Shown here one piece after another: positions 8,406-18,390 of a stretch of DNA of 64,000 nt. The notes below the pieces were generated by a model, which worked only from the letters and a program-made list of their open reading frames with translations, was not told the DNA's origin and did not search any database. Each line of letters begins with the position of its first letter. Within the stretch, counting starts at the first letter, position 1. Position numbers and translations under genes: made by a program. Source of the stretch: Nostoc sp. XA010 (GTDB taxonomy: Bacteria > Cyanobacteriota > Cyanobacteriia > Cyanobacteriales > Nostocaceae); NCBI RefSeq assembly GCF_020829625.1, contig NZ_JAIVFX010000029.1:16597-80596 (forward strand), read 5' to 3'.

Positions 8406-9411
8406 GTGTGTACACAGACAATAAAGTTCGTCAGAATCCCTCACTGATTGATTCTGACCCGGCATTGATGGTTTTGCACCAAATTTTCAATTTGGTATGG
8501 TGTTTCACCATTTATTTAGCGTTCGACTGAGCGCTCACGTCGAAGTCCATCATTAGCACGGAATTCAATTTTTTATTTTAATACGCTTGGGTTAAGGATT
8601 TTTGGTATTGATTTTAGGTATGTAGAGACTAGCTATTGCAACGTCTCTTGCATTGGATTTGGGGCTTAACTGAACTGTATTGTTTCTTATTTTGGCGAGG
8701 TCGCACGCATGTATTCTTTTTTTTAATAAGGATTTTGCTTAATAAGTAGGCTTAAAAATAAAACACTATAACTATTAAAATCAAGAACAAAAATCTTATG
8801 CTTTCAATGTGTTTGCGTTGCTCATGCATCTGAGAGCGAATTATATTTTAAAAGCTAGCAACACAATAAAATGACTTGAGAACTTAAGCCTTATGTCGGC
8901 AGATAAACCTCTAAATCACAACCTTAATCTCACTTATTTAAATATTAATTGTAACAATCTAACTTTATACACCAGTACACTTAAGCATACAGAAGTGGTA
9001 TAATAATCACGAGTATTCAATCGTACATAAATTTTAAGCTTGCCGTACCACTAAAGGTACTATAGGAATCGTATTTGATTTTTGAAATTATCTACGTGGG
9101 CGGGGAGTGGGGAGTAGGGAGTAAGGAATTAGGCTTTTCAATCTGTATCGAGCTTTTTCAGGAATCAAATATTAGTCCTATAGATATACAAAAACTTTAT
9201 CTAAAACTCAGTTTTGAGTTACAAAAAATACTTTATCATTCATAGTTTACTGAGAAAATGCGATTACAGGATATTGGCTGAAAATGCTTGAAAGCAATCA
9301 TTAACATTTAAAAATAGCTAAAATAGCTTACTTAGTTTCTAAGTAGTTCAAAAACTGTGTGTTGTAATAATGTCAACTTGAATAATTATTATTTTATGTG
9401 TGTAAGCTCCT
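8406..9411. other. Intergenic region, about 1 kb
   Basis: No gene is seen in either strand. It contains the ruvC downstream hairpins, a TTCGAC...GTCGAA palindromic repeat at 8522-8544 related to one at 58269-58289, a GGGGAGTGGGGAGTAGGGAGT repeat stretch at about 9102-9123, and long AT-rich DNA before the NACHT gene. Confidence 0.5.
8430..8496 (+). terminator. Two consecutive hairpins downstream of ruvC
   Basis: GTCAGAATC (8430-8438) pairs with GATTCTGAC (8450-8458), and ACCAAATT-TTC-AATTTGGT forms a second perfect hairpin (8478-8496). Neither is followed by a clear U-tract, so intrinsic termination is plausible but not certain. Confidence 0.45.
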
Positions 9412-11706
9412 ATGGTCAAGCGATCGCTCCAAGCATCACTCGCCGGGATTCAACAAGCTAGAAAAGCGTTCGCTCATAAGGGGTGGACACAAGACAATTT
9501 GGCTTTTGAAGTCAACTTAAAGACTCGCCAACCAATTTGGCGGTTTTTTAGTGGCCGTCCTGTTGAGCGTCATATCTTTATAGACATTTGTTCTGTGTTG
9601 TCGTTGAATTGGCGGGAGATTGCGGCTAATCCTCCAGAAGAATTCTCTGAATCAAAAGAACTTAGTACTGCTGAATTTTTAGATATTGATGCTCTAGTAC
9701 AACAAGTGCGATCGCAACGCTTCGACAAAATTCAAGACCAGTGCGGCACTTTGCAGTTATTAGATGTTACTCGCCCCGTTAGAATAGACGACATTTATAT
9801 CGATGTCAACATTTTGGAGGAGATTGCCAGCCTTCAGTGGTTAGAGTTTGCTGATTTGCAAAACTTTACATCAAAAGAATTTGATCGCTTTGGTTTAGGT
9901 GAAGTATCCCAGACACAAATGGCGGGAATCACGGCAGTTCAAACTTACTCAAAGCTGCGGGTGTTGGGTAAACCGGGAGCAGGTAAAACCACTTTTTTAC
10001 AACATCTGGCGATTCAATGCAACCGAGGGAGATTTGCAGGAAATCGGGTTCCTATTTTTGTCACCTTAAGAGATTTTGCTGACAAATCTAGAGAAGTAGG
10101 AGAGTTCAATTTACTGAACTATATTTGCGAAGACTTCCTCACCTGTGGAATTTCAGATCCATCTGTGCTGGAAACTTTGTTGTTGGAAGGCAGAGTATTG
10201 CTGTTGCTGGATGGATTAGATGAAGTACTCCATCAACAGAGTAAGGGTGTCGTCAATGAGATTCGCAGACTATCTGAGAAGTATCAAAAGAATATGTTTG
10301 TCGTCACCTGCCGCACGGCAGCTAAAGCTTTGAACGTCAAACGCTTTACAAATGTTGAAATTGCCCCTTTTAGTCAAGATCAAATTGTTGCTTTTGCTCA
10401 GAAGTGGTTTACAGCAGTTACGAAAACGAACATGCAGGATAAACAAGAACAGGCATTTGAGTTTATTGAGAAACTAGATTTACCCGAAAATTTACAATTT
10501 CAAAGACTTGCTATCACTCCCTTGTTTTTGCATCTCGCCTGTTGGGTTTTTCATCACCAGAACAAATTTCCAACCCAAAAATCTGCTTTTTATAAGCAGT
10601 GTTTAGACCTACTCTTGGGCAAATGGGACGAAACTAAAGCAATTGAGCGAGATGAAATATACCAAGGTTTTTTATTACCACAAAAACTTAAGTTGCTGAG
10701 TCAGGTTGCTAGCGCGACATTTGAGCAGGGTAATTACTTTTTTGAACAACATATTGTTGAGCAACACATTAGCGATTATATCGGTGATTTGCCGAATGCT
10801 TCCACAGAAGCAGAGGAATTGGAATTAGATAGTAAAGGAGTACTTCAGGCGATAGAGTTGCAACATGGATTACTAGCAGAACGAGTGCGGGGGATTTTCT
10901 CTTTTTCTTATTTGACGTTTCAAGAATACCTGACTGCTCGAAAAATCGCGGGCAGTTATAATTTACAAGCATTAAAACAACCCTTAGAACGTCTGGTAAC
11001 TCATATTACTGAACCCAGGTGGCGTGAAATCTTTTTGTTAACGGTTGCCATGCTACGGAATGCAGATTTTTTGGTACTGTTGATGAAGCAAGAAATTGAT
11101 GCCCTAGCGGCTCAAGATCCATATTTGCAAAAATTTTTAACTTGGGCAAGTCAAAAATCTCTCCTTGCTTCTGAGTCTGCTGCAATTCGGGCGTTTTATC
11201 TTGCCCTGGCTAGGACTCCTCACCTTACCCCGTACTTTGCCCTTGTCTGCATCTTCGATCAAGATATTTTTTTGGATGTGGCATTAGATAACCTAGTAAT
11301 GGAATGCGAATCTAATTTTGCTGATGTCTATGGGTGCAACGATGCTGTGAGTAGTGCTTTAGCAATTGTTCAAGATGCTGGCTTACATCAAGTTTTACAA
11401 CAACTTAAAGACCTACTGCCCGATCCAGAACAAAGTAGAGAAAGCATTCAGACATGGTGGCAAACAAGTTATCCTGCTTGGATGGAACAGTTAAAAACTG
11501 CGATCGCCAAGCATCGAAACATTGAGCATCACTGGCACTTCAGTCCACAGCAACAACAAGTATTGCAACAATATTACGATGCCAATCAGTTGCTTATCGA
11601 TTGCCTTAATAGCAACTGTGAGATCACAGACGTTGTGCGCCAAGAGATTGAAGCCAGTTTATTGCCGATAGAAGAACTCTCCAAGCGGGAATGGCAGGGA
11701 TTGTGA
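9412..11706 (+). CDS. NACHT-family STAND NTPase with N-terminal HTH-like region
   Basis: A 764-residue signal-transduction NTPase. Residues 1-75 look like a small helical, helix-turn-helix-like domain (GWTQDNLAFEVNLKTRQPIW). The NACHT core has Walker A VLGKPGAGKTTFLQHL (about 184-199), an extended Walker B RVLLLLDGLDEV (261-272) and the sensor segment FVVTCRTAA. The C-terminal half is helical without obvious WD40, TPR or LRR repeats and resembles the helical C-terminal domain of cyanobacterial NACHT proteins. Some bacterial NACHT proteins protect against phages (bNACHT); that role is an inference here. An AT-rich kilobase lies upstream, and the cheB-like gene follows 93 bp downstream on the same strand. 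Confidence 0.88.
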   Translation: MVKRSLQASLAGIQQARKAFAHKGWTQDNLAFEVNLKTRQPIWRFFSGRPVERHIFIDICSVLSLNWREIAANPPEEFSESKELSTAEFLDIDALVQQVRSQRFDKIQDQCGTLQLLDVTRPVRIDDIYIDVNILEEIASLQWLEFADLQNFTSKEFDRFGLGEVSQTQMAGITAVQTYSKLRVLGKPGAGKTTFLQHLAIQCNRGRFAGNRVPIFVTLRDFADKSREVGEFNLLNYICEDFLTCGISDPSVLETLLLEGRVLLLLDGLDEVLHQQSKGVVNEIRRLSEKYQKNMFVVTCRTAAKALNVKRFTNVEIAPFSQDQIVAFAQKWFTAVTKTNMQDKQEQAFEFIEKLDLPENLQFQRLAITPLFLHLACWVFHHQNKFPTQKSAFYKQCLDLLLGKWDETKAIERDEIYQGFLLPQKLKLLSQVASATFEQGNYFFEQHIVEQHISDYIGDLPNASTEAEELELDSKGVLQAIELQHGLLAERVRGIFSFSYLTFQEYLTARKIAGSYNLQALKQPLERLVTHITEPRWREIFLLTVAMLRNADFLVLLMKQEIDALAAQDPYLQKFLTWASQKSLLASESAAIRAFYLALARTPHLTPYFALVCIFDQDIFLDVALDNLVMECESNFADVYGCNDAVSSALAIVQDAGLHQVLQQLKDLLPDPEQSRESIQTWWQTSYPAWMEQLKTAIAKHRNIEHHWHFSPQQQQVLQQYYDANQLLIDCLNSNCEITDVVRQEIEASLLPIEELSKREWQGL

Positions 11707-11799
11707 TACCAAGTTGCGATCGCAATTACTACCTCTTTCTCAACTTCCCCCGCTTCCCCTGCCTACTAAAACGGTTTTATTCACTAAGAAAAGGAATCT

Positions 11800-12840
11800 A
11801 TGGTTGGACACGACATTATTGTTATTGGCACTTCGGCAGGCGGACTCAAAGCACTAGGCGCAATCTTAGGCGCTCTACCTGCTGACATTGATGCTGTCTT
11901 CTTTATTGTTCAGCACCTTGCAGCAGATAAGCCCAGCATTCTCCCCCAAATTCTTGCAGATGTAGGCTCTCTCCCAGCATCTCACCCGGCAGATGGAGAG
12001 CCAATTCAAACCGGGCGAATCTATGTTGCACCGCCGGATTATCACCTGTTGGTGAATCAAGGCTCGATGCGTGTCGTGCGCGGGCCTCAAGAAAACCGCT
12101 TTCGACCCGCGATCGATGCGTTATTTCGTTCAGCCGCCCGCGCTTATGGTACAAGGGTGGTAGGTGTGGTACTCACTGGTTATCTTGATGATGGCACGGT
12201 GGGGTTGCAGGCAATCAAAAAACGAGGCGGAGTGGCGATCGTTCAAGACCCGGAGGAAGCAGAATACCCCAGCATGGCAAAGAGCGCCTTGCGGTATGTG
12301 AAAGTCGATTACTGCCTGCCGCTCGCAGAAATCCCAGACCGACTAGTGGAGTTGTCACAGGAACCCGCCGCCAAGGAGGACGCATACCCTGTGAACGAAG
12401 AGATCGAAATTGAATCCAAGATTGCTGAACAGCAGATGAATACCCAGGAGTTTTTGAAGAATGTAGAAACGGTGGGGACTCGAACGACTTACACTTGCCC
12501 TGAATGCAACGGCAGCATCTGGCAAATTGGCAAAGAAGAGCCGCTACGCTTTCGCTGTCACATAGGGCATTCCTTTACAGCTAATGTGTTTTTGGCAGAG
12601 CAAACTCAGAATCTCGAAAATGCGCTGTGGTCGGCTGTGCGGGCAATGGAGGAAAAGGTTACATTTTCCCGTCAAATGGCAGAACAGATGAAAAACTACA
12701 ATTTAACTAGTGCCGTAACAAAATATGAGGATCATGCAATGAATTTGGATAAAGAGGTGTCCTTAATTCGAGATATCATTCTCAACGGCTTTGCCACGAA
12801 ACGAGCTATTGCTCCAATAGACGAAGATGAGGCTGAGTAA
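11800..12840 (+). CDS. Stand-alone CheB-type methylesterase with cysteine/histidine tail
   Basis: A 346-residue protein starting with a CheB methylesterase domain and no receiver domain. The catalytic triad is visible: Ser in IVIGTSAGGLKAL, His in IVQHLAAD, and Asp in LTGYLDDGTVGLQAIK. The IYVAPPDYHLL segment is also typical. After the domain (about residue 190) comes a linker and a metal-binding-like segment with CPEC and CHIGHSF (about residues 228-262), followed by a helical end. Such CheB proteins with a CPxC...CHxGH tail occur outside classical chemotaxis operons and may act with CheB-CheR-kinase fusions such as the convergent gene at 13852-18084. An AAGGA element precedes the ATG. Confidence 0.85.
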   Translation: MVGHDIIVIGTSAGGLKALGAILGALPADIDAVFFIVQHLAADKPSILPQILADVGSLPASHPADGEPIQTGRIYVAPPDYHLLVNQGSMRVVRGPQENRFRPAIDALFRSAARAYGTRVVGVVLTGYLDDGTVGLQAIKKRGGVAIVQDPEEAEYPSMAKSALRYVKVDYCLPLAEIPDRLVELSQEPAAKEDAYPVNEEIEIESKIAEQQMNTQEFLKNVETVGTRTTYTCPECNGSIWQIGKEEPLRFRCHIGHSFTANVFLAEQTQNLENALWSAVRAMEEKVTFSRQMAEQMKNYNLTSAVTKYEDHAMNLDKEVSLIRDIILNGFATKRAIAPIDEDEAE

Positions 12841-13152
12841 CTGTAGGCTTAACCTTCTTTAATGACTATCGCTAAGGGACTTCCAACTAAAAAAATATCC
12901 TATCGCTGTGTAGGCAGGGGAGCAGGGGGCAGGGGGAGAAAGAAAATATATATTATCTGAGTAAATTGGATAATTTATTTTCTGGAAGTCGCTAAATAAA
13001 AATCCAAAACTCTTATTTATTCTGACTTTTATAAATTTAGATGTCAGTTTGAGAATCTTTTACTGAATGCAATCGAGCCGATGTTGCGATTTGCAGGAGG
13101 CATTACCACTTTTTTGGCTAATCCCACTTTAATAATGATACAAATCACTTAA

Positions 13153-13254
13153 GTGGACTTCAGCTATGAGACTCGGAATTCATTCCGAGGCGGGATAGAA
13201 ACGTAGTGCGAGATTTATTAATAAAGATATGGCTGCGACAAGACTTGTGTGTAC
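13153..13254. repeat. Left copy of an inverted repeat of about 100 bp flanking the CheB-CheR kinase
   Basis: The sequence from GGACTTCAGCTATGAGACTC to ACTTGTGTGTACA is matched, in inverted orientation and with about 10-15 percent differences, by 18471-18570. It contains an internal palindrome CTCGGAAT-TC-ATTCCGAG and ends in the 18-bp perfect palindrome CTTGTGTGTACACACAAG. Confidence 0.8.
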
Positions 13255-13264
13255 ACACAAGCGC

Positions 13265-13494
13265 TTTCATTCAGAACACGAGGACTTTCATTCAGAACAC
13301 GAGGACTTTCATCCAGAACACGAGGACTTTCATTCAGAACACGAGGACTTTCATTCAGAACACGAGGACTTTCATCCAGAACATGAGGACTTTCATTCAG
13401 AACACGAGGACTTTTATTCAGAACATGAGGACTTTCATTCAGAACACGAGGACTTTTATTCAGAACATGAGGACTTTCATTCAGAACACAAGTC
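13265..13494. repeat. 21-bp tandem array, nearly 11 units
   Basis: Ten full and one partial copies of a 21-base unit, beginning TTTCATTCAGAACACGAGGA, lie head to tail. Variants affect three positions (TCA/CCA, CAC/CAT, CAT/TAT). Because the period is divisible by three, two frames stay open, one giving a 7-residue HSEHEDF repeat. The array is bounded by AGACTTGT and ACAAGTCT, an 8-bp inverted repeat. Confidence 0.92.
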
Positions 13495-13851
13495 TTTTTT
13501 GAGCCAATGAGGGAATGAAACAGCTTTGCTTTTCAACAAGGGTTGGGGAGATTAAAAGTCTGTGGAGCCACTCTAAAAAACTTGTGTGTACAACTGTAGG
13601 CTTGCGGGGGATTTGGACACCGCGCATTTCACAAATCAAATGTTGTATTGCTATATTTGACAACAGTACCCAATACGGTTCAGTTAAGGCTAAAACTCTT
13701 TATCAAAGTCAAATTTTTTAACGTAGACGCGTTGGCGTAGCCTCTCGTAGAGAAGCGGCTTACCGCAGGCTACCGCAGAGGTACAGAGGGAACAGAGAGA
13801 AGAAAAAAATGCTTAACTGAATTGTATTGCAACAGTACCCACAATTACGAA

Positions 13852-16800
13852 TTACGAATTATCTATGATTCCTGCACTCAACTTTGCAATCATCAATACC
13901 AATTGAGTAAGCTTAATCGGTTTAGCTAGATGCATTTGGAAACCAGCATCAATCGCCCTTTGCCGCTCTTGCTCGGTGGCATAGGCACTGATTGCTGCTG
14001 CTGGAATTTGTCCCCCAGCTTTAGCCTCAAGCTCTCTAACCTGACGAATTAAAGAGTAACCATCCTCCTGTGGCATGCCAATATCTGCTAGAAGCAGATC
14101 ATATCTGGCAGGAGATTCAGTTAGAGCAGCGATCGCTTCCCTTGTCGATGTAACAACTACTACTTCAGCCCCGAAGTCTTCTAACATGCACTTGATTAAG
14201 TCGCGGCTATCCCCTTGATCGTCTACAGCCAAGATGCACAACCCTTCAAAGGTAAGGGATGGATTTTTACCATCTAATGGATCTGGAGTCTCTGATAAAA
14301 GGCTTGGCTCTAAATAAGTTGGCGGTGTAATTTGCGGCGGCATTGAGCGCAGAGGCAGCCTGATGATAATTGTGGTTCCTTGCCCCTGTCCTGGACTTTG
14401 CGCTTGAACTGTTCCACCGTGAAGTTCTACAATATGACGAACGATTGACAAGCCCAATCCAAGCCCCTGACTTGTTTTGGTACTGCTGGAATCTCCTTGG
14501 CGGAAGCGCTCAAACACATACGGCAGCAAGTCTGCCGGGATACCAATTCCTGTGTCGCTGACTCGAATTTCAGCCTGACTATATACAGCTTGGAGCATAA
14601 CTCCCAGTCGCCCATCGGTTGGAGTGAACTTAATCGCGTTAGAAAGTAAATTCCACATAACTTGCTGTAAACGGTCAAAATCTCCGACAACTGTCGCCGA
14701 GTTCAACTGTGAAACAATTTGAATGCCTTTTGCCTCTGCGGAAAATTCGATAGACTCAATGGCGGCATTCACTACTGAAACTAGATCGATTAGACGAGTC
14801 TTTAAATGAAGCTTTCCACTCGTAATCCGTGAGAGATCCAGCATATCATCGATTAACTGAGCCTGCACATTAGCACTCCGCTCCACCACTTCCCAGGCAC
14901 GAGTGACTGCTGCTTCATCTAAATCGCGGGTGCGGATAAGTTCCGCCCAGCCAAGTATAGTATTGAGCGGGTTACGAAGTTCATGGGAGAGGTTCGACAG
15001 GAATTCATTTTTAGCTTGGTTGGCATTTTCCGCTTCTTGACGGGCTGACTGCTCCTGTGCTAAGAGTTGCGATCGCTCTAATTCAAACTGCTTGCGATCG
15101 CTAATATCTTCAATCGCCAGCAAAATCTTTTGGGACTCTCCCTGTTGAACAATTTTCCAAGCATTAAGCAGCATAGTTTTCTGCCCAATCTGCTCAAAAC
15201 GATGCTCTACCTCTAAGTTTTCAATAGTGGTATCGTTGGCGAGAATGTCTTCTAGGATCTGTTGTAGTCCAGGTAAGTTCCACTGACCGTTCCCTAGTTC
15301 AAAAATCAGAGATTGCGCTGTCTGTGATGGTGAAACCTGAAATGTTTCATAAAACGAGCGATTGGCTTTGTTCACTCGGAAATCAGAATCAAGCACGATT
15401 AACGGCACTTGTACCGTCTCCACAATCGCTTCAGCATAATTCCGGGCTTGTTCTAACCTTTCTGCACTGCGTTTAAGAACATCAATATCTATTAACACCA
15501 ACACTATACCGTCAATCTGGTTTTCTATGGTGCGATAAGGACGGATGCGGAGGTTGTACCAATGTCCCCCCAGAGTTTGGACTTCTAATTCTTTGATGCC
15601 GAGTGTGTCAAGTACTTCCAAAATTAGAGCTTCTAAATCAGGAATATTCAGATTGGCTCTGATATCGCTTAAGGGTCGTCCAGCATCGGTGGGAATTAAA
15701 TTGAAAAGCCGCTGCGCCATTGGCGTAAAACGTCGAACCCGTAAGTCATTTGTCAATATCAAAATGGGAATATTGATACTGGCAAGCAAATTCGTGAGAT
15801 CGTTGTTAACTTGGTGTAATTCCAGATTTCGAAAGCGAAGTTCTTCATTGGTTGTGTTGAGTTCTTCGTTAGTTGCCTGAATCTCTTCTTTGGCAGTTTC
15901 TAGCTCCTCATTGGTGCTTTGTAACTCTTCATTGCTGGAGATGATTTCTTCATTGGCAACTTTCAGGTCTTGATTGATGTGCTCCTGCTGTTGGATCACC
16001 GTTTGCAGATAATCTTGAGTCGCAGCCCGCTCTTGATTGGCGTTTGCGAGTTCAAGCTTTAGCCGAACAATCTCACGCACTAAGTCTTCGTGCTCTTGGC
16101 TTTGAGGATTAAAAGAACTGAGGTTGCTAACCGTGGGTGGAGCTTCTTCAAATAAAACCAGAAAGTAGAGTTCTTCGTCAGTCGCAGGCTTGAATGGAAT
16201 CACTTCAATATTGACGATTTTTGAAAGATCGCCCTCTTCAATGCGTAACCCTTGCCTTCTAACTAAAATTTTTTGCCGTTGTGCCTGATAAATTGTGGTG
16301 CGTAGCTCGGCGAGTAAACCCTGGCGCACCATTTTAAATAAGTTGAGACTCGGTTTTCCAGGTGAAACTTTTAGGTAGAGATCGATTTCTCCCCGAAGTT
16401 GCAGCACTTCCATTTTGTTGTTGATTACTACACCCACCGGGGCATAGCGATTCAAGATCAGTTGGTCAGTTTTTCTCTCTAAATCAAAATCATTTGATGG
16501 ATTCTCATTGGTCGGCTCGAGTTCGTCAACTTTTGCGCTCGGATAATTGCTGGTAACGAACGATAGAATTGGACGATTTACAGTTAGCTTTTTGGCATAA
16601 ACTTTATTCTTTTTATCAATCTGAGTAAATAACTCTGAATATTTACCAGTGCTTTCTGAAGTCCCTAGCAGCAAAAAACCAGTCGAGTTGAGACTGTAAT
16701 GGAAGATGGGCAATATCCGTTTTTGCAACGTTTCGCCCAAGTAAATCAGTACATTGCGACAGCTAATTAAATCTAAGTTGGAAAAAGGGGGGTCACTACC

Positions 16801-18084
16801 CAAGTTTTGTCGGGCAAACACACACAGTTCGCGGACGGCTTTACTAATTCGATACCCACCGCCTTCAAGGGCATTAAAGAATCTGCGGCGACGCTCTTGT
16901 GAGACTTCCACCATTTGATTCTCTGTATAAATGCCTGATCTTGCTTTCTCAATCGCTATCTCGCTGATGTCTGTGGCAAAAATCTGGATCGGCGGTAGGG
17001 TAACTTTATCCGACAAAAACTCCAGCAAGGAGATGGCGATCGAATAGACTTCTTCGCCTGTGGAACACCCAGCTACCCAAATCCGAATCGGCAACTCTGG
17101 CGATTTGTTTTGGATGATAGTGGGAAAAACTTGCTCTTTCAAGAGTTGAAATGCTTCGGGGTCACGGAAAAAATAGGTGACGTGGATCAGAATTTCTTCA
17201 TAGAGTGCTTTGACTTCACTCGGATTTTCTTGCAAAAACTGGGCATAATCCTCCAAGCGTTCTAGTTTATACAACAGCATTCGGCGCTGGATTCGGCGAT
17301 CGAGGGTGTTGGGCTTGTAGTGGCTGAAGTCAACGCCAGTTGCCGATCGCAACAACACAAATATAATCGCCAGGGCATCGCCCTGTTCGGGCAACTTTTC
17401 AATTGCGATCGCTGGTAATGAGCCAGAAATAAAAGCATTGCGACTGAGGTTTACCAGTTCGTCGGCGATTTTTTCAGGCGGCAGAATAAAATCAACATTC
17501 CCGGTGGCAACAGCAGTATTGGGCATACTATCGAATTTTGCGGTGTCTTCACACTGAGCAAAAGTCACGCCTCCGGCTGCCTTGATTGCCTTTAACCCAA
17601 GTGAACCGTCTCCATCTGCTCCAGATAAAACTACTGCGATCGCTTTGTTCCCTCGATCTGCTGCCAATGAAGTAAAGAACGCATCAGCAGGCATATATTT
17701 ACCGCCAACTTTCTCTCGCGGCGTAAGTTGCAACACTCCATTAGATAAGATCATCTTAGTGTTAGGCGGAATAATGTAGACCTTGTTAGGTTCTACACTC
17801 ACGCCGTCTTGAACTTCAGTAACGGGCATTTGAGTTTCTCTTGCCAGAATCTCGCTCAACAGACTCTTGTGGTTAGGGTCTAAGTGTTGAATCAGCACAA
17901 ATGCCATCCCTGTATCGGTAAGCAAATATTTGAGCAACTCCGTAAACGCCTCTAATCCACCCGCAGAGGCGGCAATACCAACGACGGGAAATAAAGCATC
18001 TGCAATGTCTTGCTGCTCTACGTCGAACGCATCATTAGCGGTAGATTCAGATGTAGGTTGCTCAAAGGGTTGATCAGATGTCAT
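13852..18084 (-). CDS. CheB-CheR-PAS-histidine kinase-receiver fusion protein
   Basis: A 1410-residue multidomain signalling protein. Domains in order: CheB methylesterase (about 30-215; S40 in GIAASAGGLEAF, H67 in IQHLDPNH, Asp in LSGADGDGS); CheR methyltransferase (about 235-490; TYFFRDPEAF, WVAGCSTGEEVYS, LISCRNVLIYL); a long coiled coil of NEELxxxxEE heptads (about 650-760); two PAS-like regions (about 770-1010); HisKA with SHELRNPLNTILG; HATPase with NLLSNAIKFTPTDG and GLGLGLSIVRHIVELHGG; and a C-terminal receiver (VDDQGDSRDLI, phosphoacceptor Asp in LLLADIGMPQEDGYS). It probably couples methylation-type chemistry to phosphorelay in cytoplasmic stress signalling; the partner is unknown. 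It starts at ATG 18084 and is flanked by inverted repeats. Confidence 0.95.
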   Translation of the reverse strand: MTSDQPFEQPTSESTANDAFDVEQQDIADALFPVVGIAASAGGLEAFTELLKYLLTDTGMAFVLIQHLDPNHKSLLSEILARETQMPVTEVQDGVSVEPNKVYIIPPNTKMILSNGVLQLTPREKVGGKYMPADAFFTSLAADRGNKAIAVVLSGADGDGSLGLKAIKAAGGVTFAQCEDTAKFDSMPNTAVATGNVDFILPPEKIADELVNLSRNAFISGSLPAIAIEKLPEQGDALAIIFVLLRSATGVDFSHYKPNTLDRRIQRRMLLYKLERLEDYAQFLQENPSEVKALYEEILIHVTYFFRDPEAFQLLKEQVFPTIIQNKSPELPIRIWVAGCSTGEEVYSIAISLLEFLSDKVTLPPIQIFATDISEIAIEKARSGIYTENQMVEVSQERRRRFFNALEGGGYRISKAVRELCVFARQNLGSDPPFSNLDLISCRNVLIYLGETLQKRILPIFHYSLNSTGFLLLGTSESTGKYSELFTQIDKKNKVYAKKLTVNRPILSFVTSNYPSAKVDELEPTNENPSNDFDLERKTDQLILNRYAPVGVVINNKMEVLQLRGEIDLYLKVSPGKPSLNLFKMVRQGLLAELRTTIYQAQRQKILVRRQGLRIEEGDLSKIVNIEVIPFKPATDEELYFLVLFEEAPPTVSNLSSFNPQSQEHEDLVREIVRLKLELANANQERAATQDYLQTVIQQQEHINQDLKVANEEIISSNEELQSTNEELETAKEEIQATNEELNTTNEELRFRNLELHQVNNDLTNLLASINIPILILTNDLRVRRFTPMAQRLFNLIPTDAGRPLSDIRANLNIPDLEALILEVLDTLGIKELEVQTLGGHWYNLRIRPYRTIENQIDGIVLVLIDIDVLKRSAERLEQARNYAEAIVETVQVPLIVLDSDFRVNKANRSFYETFQVSPSQTAQSLIFELGNGQWNLPGLQQILEDILANDTTIENLEVEHRFEQIGQKTMLLNAWKIVQQGESQKILLAIEDISDRKQFELERSQLLAQEQSARQEAENANQAKNEFLSNLSHELRNPLNTILGWAELIRTRDLDEAAVTRAWEVVERSANVQAQLIDDMLDLSRITSGKLHLKTRLIDLVSVVNAAIESIEFSAEAKGIQIVSQLNSATVVGDFDRLQQVMWNLLSNAIKFTPTDGRLGVMLQAVYSQAEIRVSDTGIGIPADLLPYVFERFRQGDSSSTKTSQGLGLGLSIVRHIVELHGGTVQAQSPGQGQGTTIIIRLPLRSMPPQITPPTYLEPSLLSETPDPLDGKNPSLTFEGLCILAVDDQGDSRDLIKCMLEDFGAEVVVVTSTREAIAALTESPARYDLLLADIGMPQEDGYSLIRQVRELEAKAGGQIPAAAISAYATEQERQRAIDAGFQMHLAKPIKLTQLVLMIAKLSAGIIDNS

Positions 18085-18204
18085 AGGATGAAGTTTAGCA
18101 CTGCAATAATTTGGCAGATTAAGTTTATATTTTAGGTCAGTTTACTTACTTGCCTTGTATATAATAATAGTTTAACTACAAGTTAAATAAACAACCTAAG
18201 TTTC

Positions 18205-18303
18205 CTAAATCCAAGTCATTGCCAAGAAATAAGAAGCTAGAATAAATGCAATACCAATAATTCCGCTACTCAAAAGCAAAACTAATTGAGTTAAAATATA
18301 CAT
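18205..18303 (-). CDS. 32-residue single-span membrane peptide
   Basis: The minus strand from ATG 18303 to TAG 18205 encodes 32 residues that are almost wholly hydrophobic (MYILTQLVLLLSSG, then IIGIAFILASYFLAMTW), enough for one membrane helix. An AGGAG ribosome-binding site lies 7 bases upstream, which is unusual support for so short a frame. The size is like small photosystem or cytochrome subunits, but I do not recognise it as PsaM, PetL, PetN, PsbX or Psb30. A type I toxin-like peptide is another possibility. It lies just upstream of the big kinase gene and on the same strand. Confidence 0.5.
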   Translation of the reverse strand: MYILTQLVLLLSSGIIGIAFILASYFLAMTWI

Positions 18304-18390
18304 TTGATAACTCCTGAGATTAATCCTATCGTTTATTAAATTTATTAGTAGTCTTTTAAGAAAAATTATTTCCACCAATAAATGACCCAT

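Larger units (their letters stand above)
12841..13851. other. Intergenic region between convergent CheB genes, rich in repeats
   Basis: It contains a GGGGGCAGGGGGAG stretch (about 12915-12940), the left inverted repeat (13153-13254), the 21-bp tandem array (13265-13494), another ACTTGTGTGTACA word at 13579-13591, and a GC-rich dispersed repeat at 13722-13780. Two overlapping open frames cross the array, but they are explained by its 21-bp period and no gene is called. Confidence 0.6.

Noticed and set aside
8430..8496. tRNA-like or riboswitch structure
   Set aside because: The two hairpins are simple, with no tRNA consensus arms or known aptamer pattern.
13265..13494. CRISPR array
   Set aside because: Units are contiguous 21-mers without spacers and no cas gene is near.
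13206..13510. Two overlapping plus-strand frames of 93-98 codons across the 21-bp array
   Set aside because: Both stay open only because the repeat period is a multiple of three and the unit lacks stops; neither has a good ribosome-binding site or non-repeat protein-like sequence.
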